A stretch of 60,783 nucleotides of DNA from an uncultured bacterium (GCA_902776615.1 CACYQU010000012.1:1-60783), one strand, 5' to 3'; positions 23,764 to 32,497 are shown, numbered from the stretch's first letter. Notes: generated from the letters alone by a model not told the origin. Program-made: numbers and translations.

Positions 23764-25692
23764 ATGAGAAGTTTATTGCACAGGCTTGCATTCATCTTGG
23801 CATCCGCGCTCCCGGTCGCGTGCGCGGCGGCGTCAGACGCCGTTGTGCTGTGGCCGTCGGCCGCAACCGCGCTCCATGCGCAGCCCGATTCCGTCATCGC
23901 GCCGCTGCCCGACGGATCGATGGGCGTCGAAACCGGCACGGAATACCGCTGGCCTGGGGTTCGCATGGACTTTGCCGACGGCGAATGCGACCTTTCACAA
24001 TATGGGCGAGTGTCCATAGCGGTAAGCAACACCACCGACAAGGCCGTCGTCGTGAATCTGAGCGTGAAAGGTGTCGCAGTGCAAGGGCAGACGCCCGGAG
24101 GAGCGGTGACGCTGCCGCCGCACGCGGCGGACGAGATATGCGTGGATATCCGTAACATGCCATGGGCTCTCGACGCGCCGCTTTCGCTTGCCGGCATGAG
24201 GGGTTGCCCCAAGGCACCCGGCGAAGGCTCGACGTTCGACCTGCGCCGCGTACGCTCGTTCCACATCTTCGTGATCCAGAGAGGCGCAGTTGAAGGATTC
24301 AGCGTCCGACGGGTCGCGGCAACGCATTCGTGCGTGAGGCAGAAGACGCTGTCTGCACGCGAATTTCTGCCGTTCGTGGACAGGTACGGGCAGTTCGCGC
24401 ACGACGACTGGACGGGAAAGATACACGACGACGAAGAGCTTGAGGCGTCCCGCAAGGCCGAGGACGCATGGCTGGGCGGGCATTCGTGTCCGATTCCCGA
24501 TGCCGACAGGTTCGGCGGCTGGGCAGGCGGGCCCCGGCTAAAGGCGACGGGGTTCTTCCGGACAGAGAAGGTGGACGGCAAGTGGTGGCTTGTCGATCCC
24601 GACGGATTCCTCTTCTTCTCTCACGGCGTCGACTGCGTCGGGCATGGGGGCGCCACGGGCGTTGGGTTTCGCGAGAGGTATTTTTCGTGGCTCCCCGCGA
24701 AGGACGACCCGTACTTCGGGGAATTCTGGGGGAGGATCGACCGACCGGCCGCGCACGGGTTCTACAAGGAAAAGGAGCATCTTCCGTTCGACACGTTCGA
24801 CTTCCACCGCGCGAACGCACGGCGCAAGTACGGGCCCGACTGGAAGCGCATCGGCGCGGAACTGACGCACGCGAGGATGCGCGCATGGGGACTCAACACG
24901 ATCGCCAACTGGAGCAACCCCGAAATCTACGGCATGCGCAGGACGCCGTACACCGTCCAGCTCGGAACGTACGGCACGCCGCGACTCGAAGGCTCGACGG
25001 GCTGGTGGGGGGCGCTGCCCGATCCGTTCAATCCGAAATTCGAAGCGACGCTTCGCAAACGGGCGAAAGACATGGCGAAGACGATGCGGGACGATCCGTG
25101 GTGCGTGGGGGTATTCGTGGACAATGAACTCTCGTGGAACGACGAGCCGCGCATGAAAGACGTGGCGGAACGGTATTTCAGCACCGTGCGGCGAGTGCTG
25201 CGGGAAGAGCTGCCCAACCATCTGTACCTCGGTTGCCGAATCGCCTGGGGCCGCGAGGCGATCTACGAGGCGTGCGCCCGGCATTGCGACGTCGTGAGCG
25301 TCAACATCTACAGCCGCGAGCCTTCGCGCGACCTTCCGCCTGCCGCGGAGGACAAGCCGATGATCGTGGGCGAGTTCCACTTCGGCGCGCTCGACAGGGG
25401 TCTCTTCCACACTGGGCTCGTCGCCACGCGCGACCAGGCGGAGCGCGCCGCATGCTACCGCAATTTCGTCAACGCCTGCCTGGACCATCCGCGCTACGTC
25501 GGCGCGCACTGGTTCCAGTGGCGCGACCAGCCGCTGACCGGACGCTTCGACGGCGAGAACTACCAGATCGGCTTTGTCACCGTCACCGACGCCCCTTATC
25601 CCGAACTCGTCAAGGCCGCGCGCGACGTCGCGCGCGCGATGTACCGCCGCCGGGCTGATATGAAAGTTTCAAAAACCGGGGACAGGCGCTAG
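23764..25692 (+). CDS. Exported GH50-like (beta-agarase-type) glycoside hydrolase
   Basis: A 642-residue protein with a signal peptide (residues 1-22), an N-terminal beta-sandwich, and a TIM-barrel domain from about residue 195 that opens with VDRYGQFAHDDWTGKIHDDEE, as in GH50-like and agarase-type families. Candidate catalytic residues are Glu455 (VFVDNELSW) and Glu537 (MIVGEFHFGALDRG). The substrate cannot be told; beta-galactan or a related host/algal glycan is a guess. The final residues (KTGDRR) are encoded by a GGGGACAG dispersed repeat that also supplies the stop codon, so the native C-terminus was probably altered. Confidence 0.75.
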   Translation: MRSLLHRLAFILASALPVACAAASDAVVLWPSAATALHAQPDSVIAPLPDGSMGVETGTEYRWPGVRMDFADGECDLSQYGRVSIAVSNTTDKAVVVNLSVKGVAVQGQTPGGAVTLPPHAADEICVDIRNMPWALDAPLSLAGMRGCPKAPGEGSTFDLRRVRSFHIFVIQRGAVEGFSVRRVAATHSCVRQKTLSAREFLPFVDRYGQFAHDDWTGKIHDDEELEASRKAEDAWLGGHSCPIPDADRFGGWAGGPRLKATGFFRTEKVDGKWWLVDPDGFLFFSHGVDCVGHGGATGVGFRERYFSWLPAKDDPYFGEFWGRIDRPAAHGFYKEKEHLPFDTFDFHRANARRKYGPDWKRIGAELTHARMRAWGLNTIANWSNPEIYGMRRTPYTVQLGTYGTPRLEGSTGWWGALPDPFNPKFEATLRKRAKDMAKTMRDDPWCVGVFVDNELSWNDEPRMKDVAERYFSTVRRVLREELPNHLYLGCRIAWGREAIYEACARHCDVVSVNIYSREPSRDLPPAAEDKPMIVGEFHFGALDRGLFHTGLVATRDQAERAACYRNFVNACLDHPRYVGAHWFQWRDQPLTGRFDGENYQIGFVTVTDAPYPELVKAARDVARAMYRRRADMKVSKTGDRR

Positions 25693-25704
25693 TTTGCTTG
25701 GTAG

Positions 25705-25726
25705 GGCGGCGTGACCTCACGCCGCC
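25705..25726. repeat. GGCGGCGTGA hairpin repeat
   Basis: Perfect 10-bp inverted repeat GGCGGCGTGA/TCACGCCGCC with a 2-nt centre. There is no T-tract. I recall this sequence as a dispersed repeat in PVC-type genomes. Confidence 0.65.
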
Positions 25727-25735
25727 GCGGCGGAC

Positions 25736-25750
25736 CGGGGACTGTCCCCG
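25736..25750. repeat. CGGGGAC-T-GTCCCCG palindrome
   Basis: A perfect 15-bp odd palindrome, a compact version of the GGGGACAGTC family. Confidence 0.65.
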
Positions 25751-25779
25751 AATCCCTGGTTTCAACCCCCCGACCGATT

Positions 25780-25902
25780 CCCCCTAGGGGTCGCGATTAT
25801 TCACCCTAAGGGTGCGAGCACTTTACCCTTAGGGTTTTTATTGATCACCCTTAGGGTGAGGTCGCTTCACCCTTAGGGTTTCCGCCGTCCACCCTTAAGG
25901 GT
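25780..25902. repeat. Palindrome array 2: six ACCCTTAGGGT units at 22-nt period
   Basis: Palindromes at 25780-25791 (CCCCTAGGGG core), 25803-25813, 25825-25835, 25847-25857, 25869-25879 and 25891-25902. The spacers between them are all exactly 11 nt and have unrelated sequences. The repeat is conserved and the spacer is not, with a period of two helical turns. No gene overlaps. Confidence 0.85.
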
Positions 25903-25929
25903 AAATGACATATGCCGCCATACGAATCC

Positions 25930-25946
25930 GCCATGGGGTCCATGGC
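25930..25946. repeat. GCCATGG-GGT-CCATGGC hairpin
   Basis: Perfect 7-bp arms around a 3-nt loop, between array 2 and the next hairpin. Confidence 0.5.
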
Positions 25947-25971
25947 CGACTCGCCAGTCGCAACCGCCCTA

Positions 25972-26004
25972 CTGGGAGAGTGGGCGTCTCGCCCGCGCTC
26001 CCAG
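25972..26004. repeat. CTGGGAG...CTCCCAG two-tier hairpin
   Basis: An outer 7-bp stem CTGGGAG/CTCCCAG encloses an inner 5-bp stem GGGCG-TCT-CGCCC. The GGGCGTCTCGCCC core resembles a dispersed repeat I recall from Lentisphaerota/Planctomycetota genomes. Confidence 0.6.
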
Positions 26005-26056
26005 ATGGGGCATTCACCCAGTTTGTTTACATCGACAGGGGACAGTCGCCGTTTTC

Positions 26057-26121
26057 CACCGGGTGACAAAGGCATTTGCACTAGGTAGGAATCGCGTTTG
26101 CACCGGGTGGAAAGGCGTTTG
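26057..26121. repeat. Palindrome array 3: three CACCGGGTG units at 22-nt period
   Basis: Units start at 26057, 26079 and 26101 (CACCGGGTG, CACTAGGTA, CACCGGGTG) and are followed by similar GGCGTTTG-type tails. The array covers the 3' end of gluQ, whose last dozen residues it encodes. Confidence 0.75.
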
Positions 26122-27049
26122 CGGCGACGAATGGATCGTGTGGAATCGTCGAGAGGGAAAAACGCGGCAGAAGGTCGGCCAGCGACACCTCTTCACCGAC
26201 CTCGGCCCAGCCGCAGCTCGCGGCCAGCATCCCCAAAATCGCGTCGGGTCTCACTCCCTTCTCCCTATAGTGCGCAACACGCGTATCGCCGTGGCGCTTA
26301 GCGAGGCGGCGTCCGTCGGGGCCGACCACCAGCGGAACATGGCAGTATCTTGGCGTCGGCAGGCCAAGCGCGCGCTGAATGAGAATCTGCGCAGGAGTTG
26401 CGGCGAGAAGGTCGTCGCCGCGAACCACCTCGGTGACGCCCATCGCGGCATCGTCCACAACGGCGGCAAGCGTGTAGCCTGCGCCGCCTTCGTCCCGCGC
26501 AAGAGGGAAGTCGCCCAGTTTCTCCGCCACATTCTGCGCATATCGGCCCGCAAACATGTCGTCGAACTCCACGCGTTCGTCCGCTTCGACGCGAAAACGC
26601 CAACACGGCGCGCGGCCCGAGAACGCCAATGCTTCGGACCATGTGGCGAAACGTCCGCGACATGTGCCGGGGTAGTGAAGCTGTTCGCCGGAATGCGGCG
26701 CAGACTGCGCGCTTTCGACGTCGCGCCGCGAACAGACGCACGGATAGACGAGACCCTTGCGCTTGAGCGCGTCGAGCGCGTCGCGGTAGAAGTCCTTGCG
26801 CCGCGACTGCACGTATTCTTCGTCCCAGTCGAATCCGAGCCAGCGCAGGTCTTCAATCGCACCTTCGGCCGCGCCGGGCTTGTCCTTGGGGTGGTCGAGG
26901 TCTTCCATGCGCATTATTACGCGTCCGCCGCGGCTTCTGGCGCCGAGCCACGCAACCATGAACGTGCGGACGTTCCCGAGATGCAACGCGCCTGTAGGGC
27001 TTGGCGCGAGCCGGCCTACAGGCCTCTTCTCAACCAGAACTTCTTCCAT
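26081..27049 (-). CDS. gluQ: Glutamyl-Q tRNA(Asp) synthetase
   Basis: A 322-residue truncated GluRS paralogue that glutamylates queuosine on tRNA-Asp. Seen: the HIGH-type site in APSPTGALHLGNVRTF (about residue 18), MRMEDLDHPKDKPGAA, a cysteine cluster (YPCVCSRRDV and YPGTCRGRF) for zinc, and the KMSKS-type LAKRHGDTR. The C-terminal anticodon domain of GluRS is missing, as expected. The start overlaps the upstream peptidase-like gene by 34 nt. queA at 42.7 kb is part of the same queuosine pathway. The last residues (ANAFPPGANAIPT) derive from palindrome array 3. Confidence 0.9.
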   Translation of the reverse strand: MEEVLVEKRPVGRLAPSPTGALHLGNVRTFMVAWLGARSRGGRVIMRMEDLDHPKDKPGAAEGAIEDLRWLGFDWDEEYVQSRRKDFYRDALDALKRKGLVYPCVCSRRDVESAQSAPHSGEQLHYPGTCRGRFATWSEALAFSGRAPCWRFRVEADERVEFDDMFAGRYAQNVAEKLGDFPLARDEGGAGYTLAAVVDDAAMGVTEVVRGDDLLAATPAQILIQRALGLPTPRYCHVPLVVGPDGRRLAKRHGDTRVAHYREKGVRPDAILGMLAASCGWAEVGEEVSLADLLPRFSLSTIPHDPFVAANAFPPGANAIPT

Positions 27050-28437
27050 TCCGACACAAAGTTCTTGAACTTGTCGGTCGAACCGAACGCCGCCCCGGTC
27101 GCCTTTCGCATGTCCCGGGTTTTGAGCAGCGCATCGATGTAGTCTTTCTTGAGGTTCTCGAACGGACGGAACCTCACCTTCGGCGCGCCATTCTCGATGA
27201 AGAATGCGATCGACCACGCAAGGCGGTATTTCAGTCTGCGCTCGGCGTCGGTTCCGTCGTAGAACTGGCTGTAGTCCATCAATACAAGCGGCAGCAGCAT
27301 ATCCTCAAGCCTGTTGAGGTCTTCCGCCGTAACTGCGATTCGCCAATCGGCGTCGTCCACATCCTCGAAATACTGCGCGTAGCCCTCGTTGAACCATGGT
27401 GCGGCCGACATCATGGAACACGCGTACGACAGATACTGGTGGAACGCCTCGTGGCGGATCGTGCGGAGAAGCTGCTGTTCGCCCTGTACGGGAAGATATG
27501 CGACGAGTTCGCGCCGGCCGGGATTCCAGTACGCCGCGCTCCACTGCATGTCGTCGCCAGCCGCCTCAAGATAGTCTTCGCGGTTCGAGTAGATGCGCGC
27601 TACCGACAGAGTGTTCGAAACGTTGATCGGCGAAGGGACGGTTTCGGCGTACTTCGTCCGCATTATGCGCAGGTCGTTTGTAAGGGACGTTACGAACCCG
27701 CGCGCCGGCAGGCAGTCGATTACCGAAAACTCGTCTGCGTCGGTCATGTGCCACGATTCGTATGCAGCGACGCTGTGGCGAAGATCGCGGCGCAGAAGAT
27801 CCCGCTCCTGCGGGCCTTCGTCCTTGCGCCGGCGACGCGGTTTCGCCTCCGCGGATTCACCGGTCTTCGCGCCGGAGAGCTTCTCCCATTCGCGCTTTTC
27901 GATAAACTCGCGCTGGAACGTCTCCAGCATGGCGGCAAAGTCGTCGTCGTCGGCAAGCTCCCACGAGGCGAAGCGCCACACATCGGATTTCTCGGGCAGC
28001 CAGGTGCAGACGATCGCCGCAGTGTTCGTACCCTGCCAGTATCTGACATCCCGGTAGCCGCGCGGCTTCTGGCGCGGACGCTCGAACTCTTTCGCCGGTT
28101 CTACCGGAGAAAGCATATCGACCATCGCGGCGAGGTGGTCGTCGTTCCGCCTTTCCGGCGCGACGCGCTGGGCCTCGTAGTCGACGCGCGTCTCGGTTTG
28201 AGCAGCGGCCAAAGCCGGCGGAAGCGCGTCGAGGGTAGCGAGCACAAACACGCGGAAGGAATCGTCCATCCACCGCCCGTCGACGGCGCGGCCGAGCCAG
28301 AGGTCGAAGACGTCGTATCTATCCTCCAGACGACGGGAACCATCCGGCTCGGCGATGAAATACGCCTCGGCGCGCGGCATGTCGAGAGGCGCCGGCTCGG
28401 TGAAGAAAAGCGATGCGGCAAAAACAAGCGCTGTCAT
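27016..28437 (-). CDS. DUF1570-like metallopeptidase-type protein
   Basis: A 473-residue protein. Residues 329-333 are the zinc motif HEAFH (RHEAFHQYLSYA), followed 20 or so residues later by WFNEGYAQYFED, which gives the third ligand Glu of a gluzincin. An N-terminal segment (TALVFAASLFF) may be a short signal peptide. A basic linker (PRRRRKDEGP) sits near residue 205. DUF1570 proteins of PVC bacteria are uncharacterised; substrate unknown. The start overlaps mlaD by 4 nt (ATGA) and its end overlaps gluQ, so it is transcribed with the mla genes. Confidence 0.7.
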   Translation of the reverse strand: MTALVFAASLFFTEPAPLDMPRAEAYFIAEPDGSRRLEDRYDVFDLWLGRAVDGRWMDDSFRVFVLATLDALPPALAAAQTETRVDYEAQRVAPERRNDDHLAAMVDMLSPVEPAKEFERPRQKPRGYRDVRYWQGTNTAAIVCTWLPEKSDVWRFASWELADDDDFAAMLETFQREFIEKREWEKLSGAKTGESAEAKPRRRRKDEGPQERDLLRRDLRHSVAAYESWHMTDADEFSVIDCLPARGFVTSLTNDLRIMRTKYAETVPSPINVSNTLSVARIYSNREDYLEAAGDDMQWSAAYWNPGRRELVAYLPVQGEQQLLRTIRHEAFHQYLSYACSMMSAAPWFNEGYAQYFEDVDDADWRIAVTAEDLNRLEDMLLPLVLMDYSQFYDGTDAERRLKYRLAWSIAFFIENGAPKVRFRPFENLKKDYIDALLKTRDMRKATGAAFGSTDKFKNFVSEWKKFWLRRGL

Positions 28438-29129
28438 AGGGCCCCCGTGGCAAGCGACGTAAACGTCGTTATGGGCGTGGTGTCGCGGTAGTTGTCGAGA
28501 ACCTGCCGCGCGTCGCGCAGAAGACCCTCCAGCTCCTTGTAGAGCGCGTCGTCTGCCGAGAGCCTTCCGAGAGTGCCTTCGCCGTCGGCTATGCGCTCCG
28601 ACACAAGCCGTATCTTTTCGCTGACGACCGAAAGATTCGTCACTATGGTGCGCAGCTCGCCGCCCGACGTGGCATCGCTCAGATTCTTCGCGATCTGGGC
28701 AACGTCGCGCATCCAGTCGGTAGGCGTTTCGCCGCGAAGCGTATTGCCGCTTGCAAGATCCAGCTTCTCGCCGGCGCCCTCCTCCAGCACGAGGCAGTTG
28801 CCGCCCAGCAGCGACATCGACTGCACGTAGGCGCGGTAGCCCGTGCGAAGAACGACGTTGCGGTCTATATCTACCGTCGCGACAAGATTCGTCGACGTGA
28901 GCGAGACGCGATCGACGGTTCCGACCTTGGTTCCGCGATACATGACGTTATCGTGATCCTTCAGTCCGCCGATGCCGTCGAACGCGATCGCCACGCGAAC
29001 ATACTCCCGCCCGAGGACGAGATCGACGCCGGATATCACTATCGTAAAGTACACGAGAAGCGCCAGCACGGCCAGCATGAAAACGCCGGTCACGAATTCG
29101 GCGAAAGCGTCGCCTTTTCTTCTTGCCAT
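28434..29129 (-). CDS. mlaD: MlaD-type substrate-binding (MCE domain) protein
   Basis: A 231-residue inner-membrane anchored MCE protein: one N-terminal transmembrane helix (TGVFMLAVLALLVYFTIVI), an MCE domain (VRVAIAFDGIGGLKDHDNVMYRGTKVG), and a C-terminal helical part. It binds phospholipid between the outer and inner membranes with MlaFE. ATG 29129 shares its first base with the mlaF stop (TAATG); further upstream in-frame starts would lie inside mlaF and are not needed. Confidence 0.88.
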   Translation of the reverse strand: MARRKGDAFAEFVTGVFMLAVLALLVYFTIVISGVDLVLGREYVRVAIAFDGIGGLKDHDNVMYRGTKVGTVDRVSLTSTNLVATVDIDRNVVLRTGYRAYVQSMSLLGGNCLVLEEGAGEKLDLASGNTLRGETPTDWMRDVAQIAKNLSDATSGGELRTIVTNLSVVSEKIRLVSERIADGEGTLGRLSADDALYKELEGLLRDARQVLDNYRDTTPITTFTSLATGAL

Positions 29130-29869
29130 TACAACTCTCCTTTCATTGCCGCGAGAAACTCGCGCACCACGGGATTTTCCGACGCGGCGAACTCCGCCGG
29201 GGCGGAACATTCCACCGCTTTGCCGTCCTTCACCAGAAGAAGCCTGTCGGCGAAGCCAAGCGCGCCCTGCAAGTCGTGGGTCACCACCACCGAAGTTATG
29301 CCAAGATCGCGGTTCAGTTTCCTTATGAGCCTATGGATGGTAATCGACGTCACGGGGTCGAGCCCGCTCGTAGGCTCGTCGTACAAAATCACATCCGAAT
29401 CGCGGACAATCGCGCGTGCGAGGCCTGCGCGCTTCTGCATGCCGCCGGATATCTCGGCAGGATACTTTTCGGCGGCGTCGGCGAGTTCGACCGCTTCGAG
29501 CGCGGCGGCGACCCGCCGGTCGATTTCATCCTCGGGCATGTCGGTGCATTCCCTCAGCGGAAGGGACACGTTCTCCTCGACGGTCATCCACGCAAGAAGC
29601 GCACCGCTCTGGAAGAGATAGCCCACCCTGCGGCGTATCGACTCAAGCTCGCGGCGCGAACACGCCGCGACATCCACGCCGTCCACCAGTACGCGCCCGG
29701 AGTCCGGCTCAAGGAGGCGGACGATATGCTTTAGCGTGACGGACTTCCCCGTGCCCGACGGCCCGACGAGCGCGAGCACTTCGCCCTTCTCGATGGTGAA
29801 CGAAAGCCCGTCCAGAACCTTCCGTCCGGAGAACTGCTTCTTCACATTCTCGAAGACGACCAGGCTCAT
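29129..29869 (-). CDS. mlaF: MlaF-type ABC transporter ATPase
   Basis: A 246-residue ATPase powering retrograde phospholipid transport. Walker A GPSGTGKS (about residue 38), Q-loop LFQSGALLAWMTV, signature ISGGMQKRAGLARAI, Walker B VILYDEPTSGLDP, and switch His in VVVTHDL. ISGGMQKR is the form typical of MlaF. The start overlaps the mlaE stop by 4 nt. Confidence 0.94.
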   Translation of the reverse strand: MSLVVFENVKKQFSGRKVLDGLSFTIEKGEVLALVGPSGTGKSVTLKHIVRLLEPDSGRVLVDGVDVAACSRRELESIRRRVGYLFQSGALLAWMTVEENVSLPLRECTDMPEDEIDRRVAAALEAVELADAAEKYPAEISGGMQKRAGLARAIVRDSDVILYDEPTSGLDPVTSITIHRLIRKLNRDLGITSVVVTHDLQGALGFADRLLLVKDGKAVECSAPAEFAASENPVVREFLAAMKGEL

Positions 29870-30612
29870 TGGTAGCAAACCCTCGTTATCATGTAGCCGA
29901 GCATGAGTATCAGCAGAAACGATATGATCACCGAACGCTGCGTTGCGCGGCCGACGCCCGTCGCGCCCAGGCTCGTGGCGAGACCCTGCGCAACCGAAAC
30001 CGTGCCTATCACAAGGCCGAAGACTACGGCCTTCACAAGCCCGGTCGTGAGATCCTTCACGTCCGCTATGGACATGGCGCTGGCCATGTACTGCTCGAAA
30101 TTCACTCCAAGCTGGGTTGCGCCGACGATTCCGCCGCCAAGCGTGCCCACGACGCAGCAGAAAAACGAAAGCACGGGCGCCATCAGCACCAACGCCAGAA
30201 TGCGCGGCGCGGAGAGAAAGCGTATCGGCGGTATGGACATTATCTCAAGCGCTGCGATTTCATCGTTCACCGCCATCGTGCCCAGCTCCGCCGCTATGGC
30301 GGAACCTACGCATGCGGCGAGGCACATTCCGCAGCTGAACGGCGCCATCTCCCGTATGAGAGTGACCATTACTGCGGCGCCAAGGTAAATCTCCTGATTG
30401 AAACGCCGCAGCTCAAGCCCCACCTGAAGGGCGAGAATCATCCCGGTGAAAAGCGAAACGACCGTAACCACCGGAAGCGTGCCTATCCCCGTCTTGTACA
30501 GTTGGACTCCAAAGTCGCGACGCGAATCGCGGCTTCTGAACACTGACGGGAACGCGGCGACAGAGGCTAGCATCACGCGCGTGGTCCTGCCGACCTCGCG
30601 CGTAAAACTCAC
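29866..30612 (-). CDS. mlaE: MlaE-type ABC transporter permease
   Basis: A 248-residue integral membrane permease of the MlaE/DUF140 family, with the family segments VSLFTGMILALQVGLELRRF, GTMAVNDEIAALEIMSI and a multi-span C-terminus. It begins with GTG at 30612, whose GTGA overlaps the stop of the TPR gene. With MlaF and MlaD it forms the inner-membrane complex; mlaB and mlaC are not in this cluster. Confidence 0.92.
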   Translation of the reverse strand: MSFTREVGRTTRVMLASVAAFPSVFRSRDSRRDFGVQLYKTGIGTLPVVTVVSLFTGMILALQVGLELRRFNQEIYLGAAVMVTLIREMAPFSCGMCLAACVGSAIAAELGTMAVNDEIAALEIMSIPPIRFLSAPRILALVLMAPVLSFFCCVVGTLGGGIVGATQLGVNFEQYMASAMSIADVKDLTTGLVKAVVFGLVIGTVSVAQGLATSLGATGVGRATQRSVIISFLLILMLGYMITRVCYQ

Positions 30613-31223
30613 TTTGCGACAGGTCTTTTTATGCAGTCTTCAGTTGCGTCAACCCTGGCTTCCGAAAGGGCGTCGCCTTTTACGGACTCCTTGATATCGG
30701 CGAGACGCTGAAGAGCCTTTTCCTTGTCGCCAGAAAGCGCGATTGCGCGAGCGGCGCCGAGCTTCGCCGTAAGGGCGAGATAGCTGTTGGGGTTGGCTTC
30801 GGCGAAAGCCTCGTATGCTGCGAGGGCGTCGGCATAGTTGCCTAGGGCCTCCTGGCACTGCGCCTTGCCGACTTCGGGGACGTCCGCAAATCCGTCCGGC
30901 GCCTTGTCGCCGGACAGCGCGGCGTACTGGTCGAGCGCCTCCTGATAGCGGCCTGCGTCGAAGTATTTCTTGGCCAGGCGCAGCTTCAGCGCCCCGCCGG
31001 CGTCGGACCCGCCGAACTTCGACACGGCCTCCTCCAGCTCTTCGGCCGTATACGCGTTCACAAGCGCCTCGCTTGCGGCGGCGCGACGCGCGGCCATGTA
31101 GTTTTTGACGCCGTAGTAGCCTGCAACCACTAGAGCGGCCGCCAGCAGCCACGGTATGGTGGCTCTGATCTCCTTCACGAAGTCTTCGGCCAACGGATCA
31201 TCTTCTGTCTTGAACCAGTTCAT
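30609..31223 (-). CDS. Membrane-anchored TPR protein (YfgM-like)
   Basis: A 204-residue protein with one N-terminal transmembrane helix (IPWLLAAALVVAGYYGVKNYM) and a periplasmic TPR-like domain (KLRLAKKYFDAGRYQEALDQ, KAQCQEALGNYADALAAYE). The architecture matches YfgM/DUF2133-type proteins associated with the Sec translocon. It starts 26 nt inside the pcnB gene with AAAGGA upstream. A specific partner cannot be named. Confidence 0.65.
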   Translation of the reverse strand: MNWFKTEDDPLAEDFVKEIRATIPWLLAAALVVAGYYGVKNYMAARRAAASEALVNAYTAEELEEAVSKFGGSDAGGALKLRLAKKYFDAGRYQEALDQYAALSGDKAPDGFADVPEVGKAQCQEALGNYADALAAYEAFAEANPNSYLALTAKLGAARAIALSGDKEKALQRLADIKESVKGDALSEARVDATEDCIKRPVAK

Positions 31224-32427
31224 CTTTTTTTCCTTTCAGTTCGTATAGGTCTGCCCATTCGTTTATGATGCTCTCGTCGCGCCCTTCGGCGCGAAGTACT
31301 ATTCTGTTGTAGTCGAGGGCATCAAGAAAATCGCGGTTGTACACAAAGCGAGCCCTGCTCTTTTCGGGTCTGCGCCCGAGCCTCACGGGACTCTCCATGA
31401 GAAGGACCGCCGTGAAATAGGTGGACTTCGGTATCTTTATGCCGTCGAGCATCGTCTGCATGACCATGCGCGATGCACCGTCCTTCTGTTTTTCGCCGCC
31501 GCTTTTCAGCATTACGGTCATGAGAACGGCAGCGCGCAGCCCGTTGGAGACCTCATCGCCCTCTTCCTGGCGCAGCTTTTCAAGGCTGTCGAGAACCGAC
31601 AGGTATTTCCACGCCATGCTGGACTTGCCGCCGGTGGCGTCGATCGCCTTCGAAAGCGCCGGCAGAAGATCGCGCAGAAGGCCGGTCTCCCACATGAGCC
31701 TGAAGGCCTCGGCGCTGTGTCCGTACGGGAAAAGCCTGAACACTTCTTCGCACACTCGCGGCGGCGCCGCGTTCAGTATGCACGAATGGCGGCGCTTTAT
31801 CGCCGCAAGCGTCTTGCGCTCGATCCTGAAGCCCAGCCGCGACGAAAACTTGACCGCGCGCATCATGCGCACAGGATCCTCCCGGAAGCGTATGTCAGGA
31901 TCGCCGATCGCGCGTATCACGCGCTTTTCGATATCCTTCATCCCACCGACCCAGTCGATGACGCTGAAATCCTTTATGTCGTAGAACAGACCGTTCACCG
32001 TGAAATCGCGGCGGTACGCGTCCGTCTCGGGAGTGCCGAAAGTGTTGTCTTCGAGCGGCCCTTCCGCCGCATGCTCGATTATCTCGCCGACCGACTGCGA
32101 ATCCTGCCTGAACGTTGCGGTTTCTATGATCTTGTCGCCGAAGCGCACGTGCGCAAGGCGGAAACGCCTGCCGATGAGAAAACAATTGCGGAAGACATGC
32201 TTGACCTCGTTTGGCTTTGCGCTCGTACCCACATCGAAGTCCTTTGGAGTACGGCCCATGAGAAGATCTCTCACGCCACCGCCTACAAGATAGGCCGTAT
32301 AGCCCGCACCGGAGAGCCTGTACAAAACCTTCAACGCGTCCGGATCTATGTTCTTTCTCGAAATGCAGTGCTCCGGTCGCGTATATACGACCGGTCGTTT
32401 TCGCGTCTTCTTCAAAAAACCAAACAT
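31198..32427 (-). CDS. pcnB: Poly(A) polymerase I-like nucleotidyltransferase
   Basis: A 409-residue class II nucleotidyltransferase. GGGVRDLLMGRTPKDFDV holds the GS-like and DxD catalytic elements; RNCFLIGRRFRLAHVRFG and ETATFR favour PcnB over CCA-adding enzymes. Poly(A) polymerase tags RNAs for decay. The ATG at 32427 lies 9 nt after TATAAT, so the transcript is leaderless and starts a unit running through the TPR, mla, peptidase-like and gluQ genes. A CCA-adding role cannot be excluded from sequence alone. Confidence 0.85.
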   Translation of the reverse strand: MFGFLKKTRKRPVVYTRPEHCISRKNIDPDALKVLYRLSGAGYTAYLVGGGVRDLLMGRTPKDFDVGTSAKPNEVKHVFRNCFLIGRRFRLAHVRFGDKIIETATFRQDSQSVGEIIEHAAEGPLEDNTFGTPETDAYRRDFTVNGLFYDIKDFSVIDWVGGMKDIEKRVIRAIGDPDIRFREDPVRMMRAVKFSSRLGFRIERKTLAAIKRRHSCILNAAPPRVCEEVFRLFPYGHSAEAFRLMWETGLLRDLLPALSKAIDATGGKSSMAWKYLSVLDSLEKLRQEEGDEVSNGLRAAVLMTVMLKSGGEKQKDGASRMVMQTMLDGIKIPKSTYFTAVLLMESPVRLGRRPEKSRARFVYNRDFLDALDYNRIVLRAEGRDESIINEWADLYELKGKKDELVQDRR

Positions 32428-32436
32428 TGTCGGTAT

Positions 32437-32442
32437 ATTATA
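32437..32442 (-). promoter_or_regulatory. Leaderless -10 promoter of pcnB
   Basis: TATAAT read leftward, 9 nt before ATG 32427; this copy lacks the TG extension. Confidence 0.6.
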
Positions 32443-32497
32443 CCTTATTTTCGCCCCGGTGACAACCGAGCCACCCTGCACGATGTCGTCTGCGCGC

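Noticed and set aside
25780..25902. Array 2 as a CRISPR
   Set aside because: Repeats and spacers are both 11 nt, far shorter than any CRISPR, and there are no cas genes.
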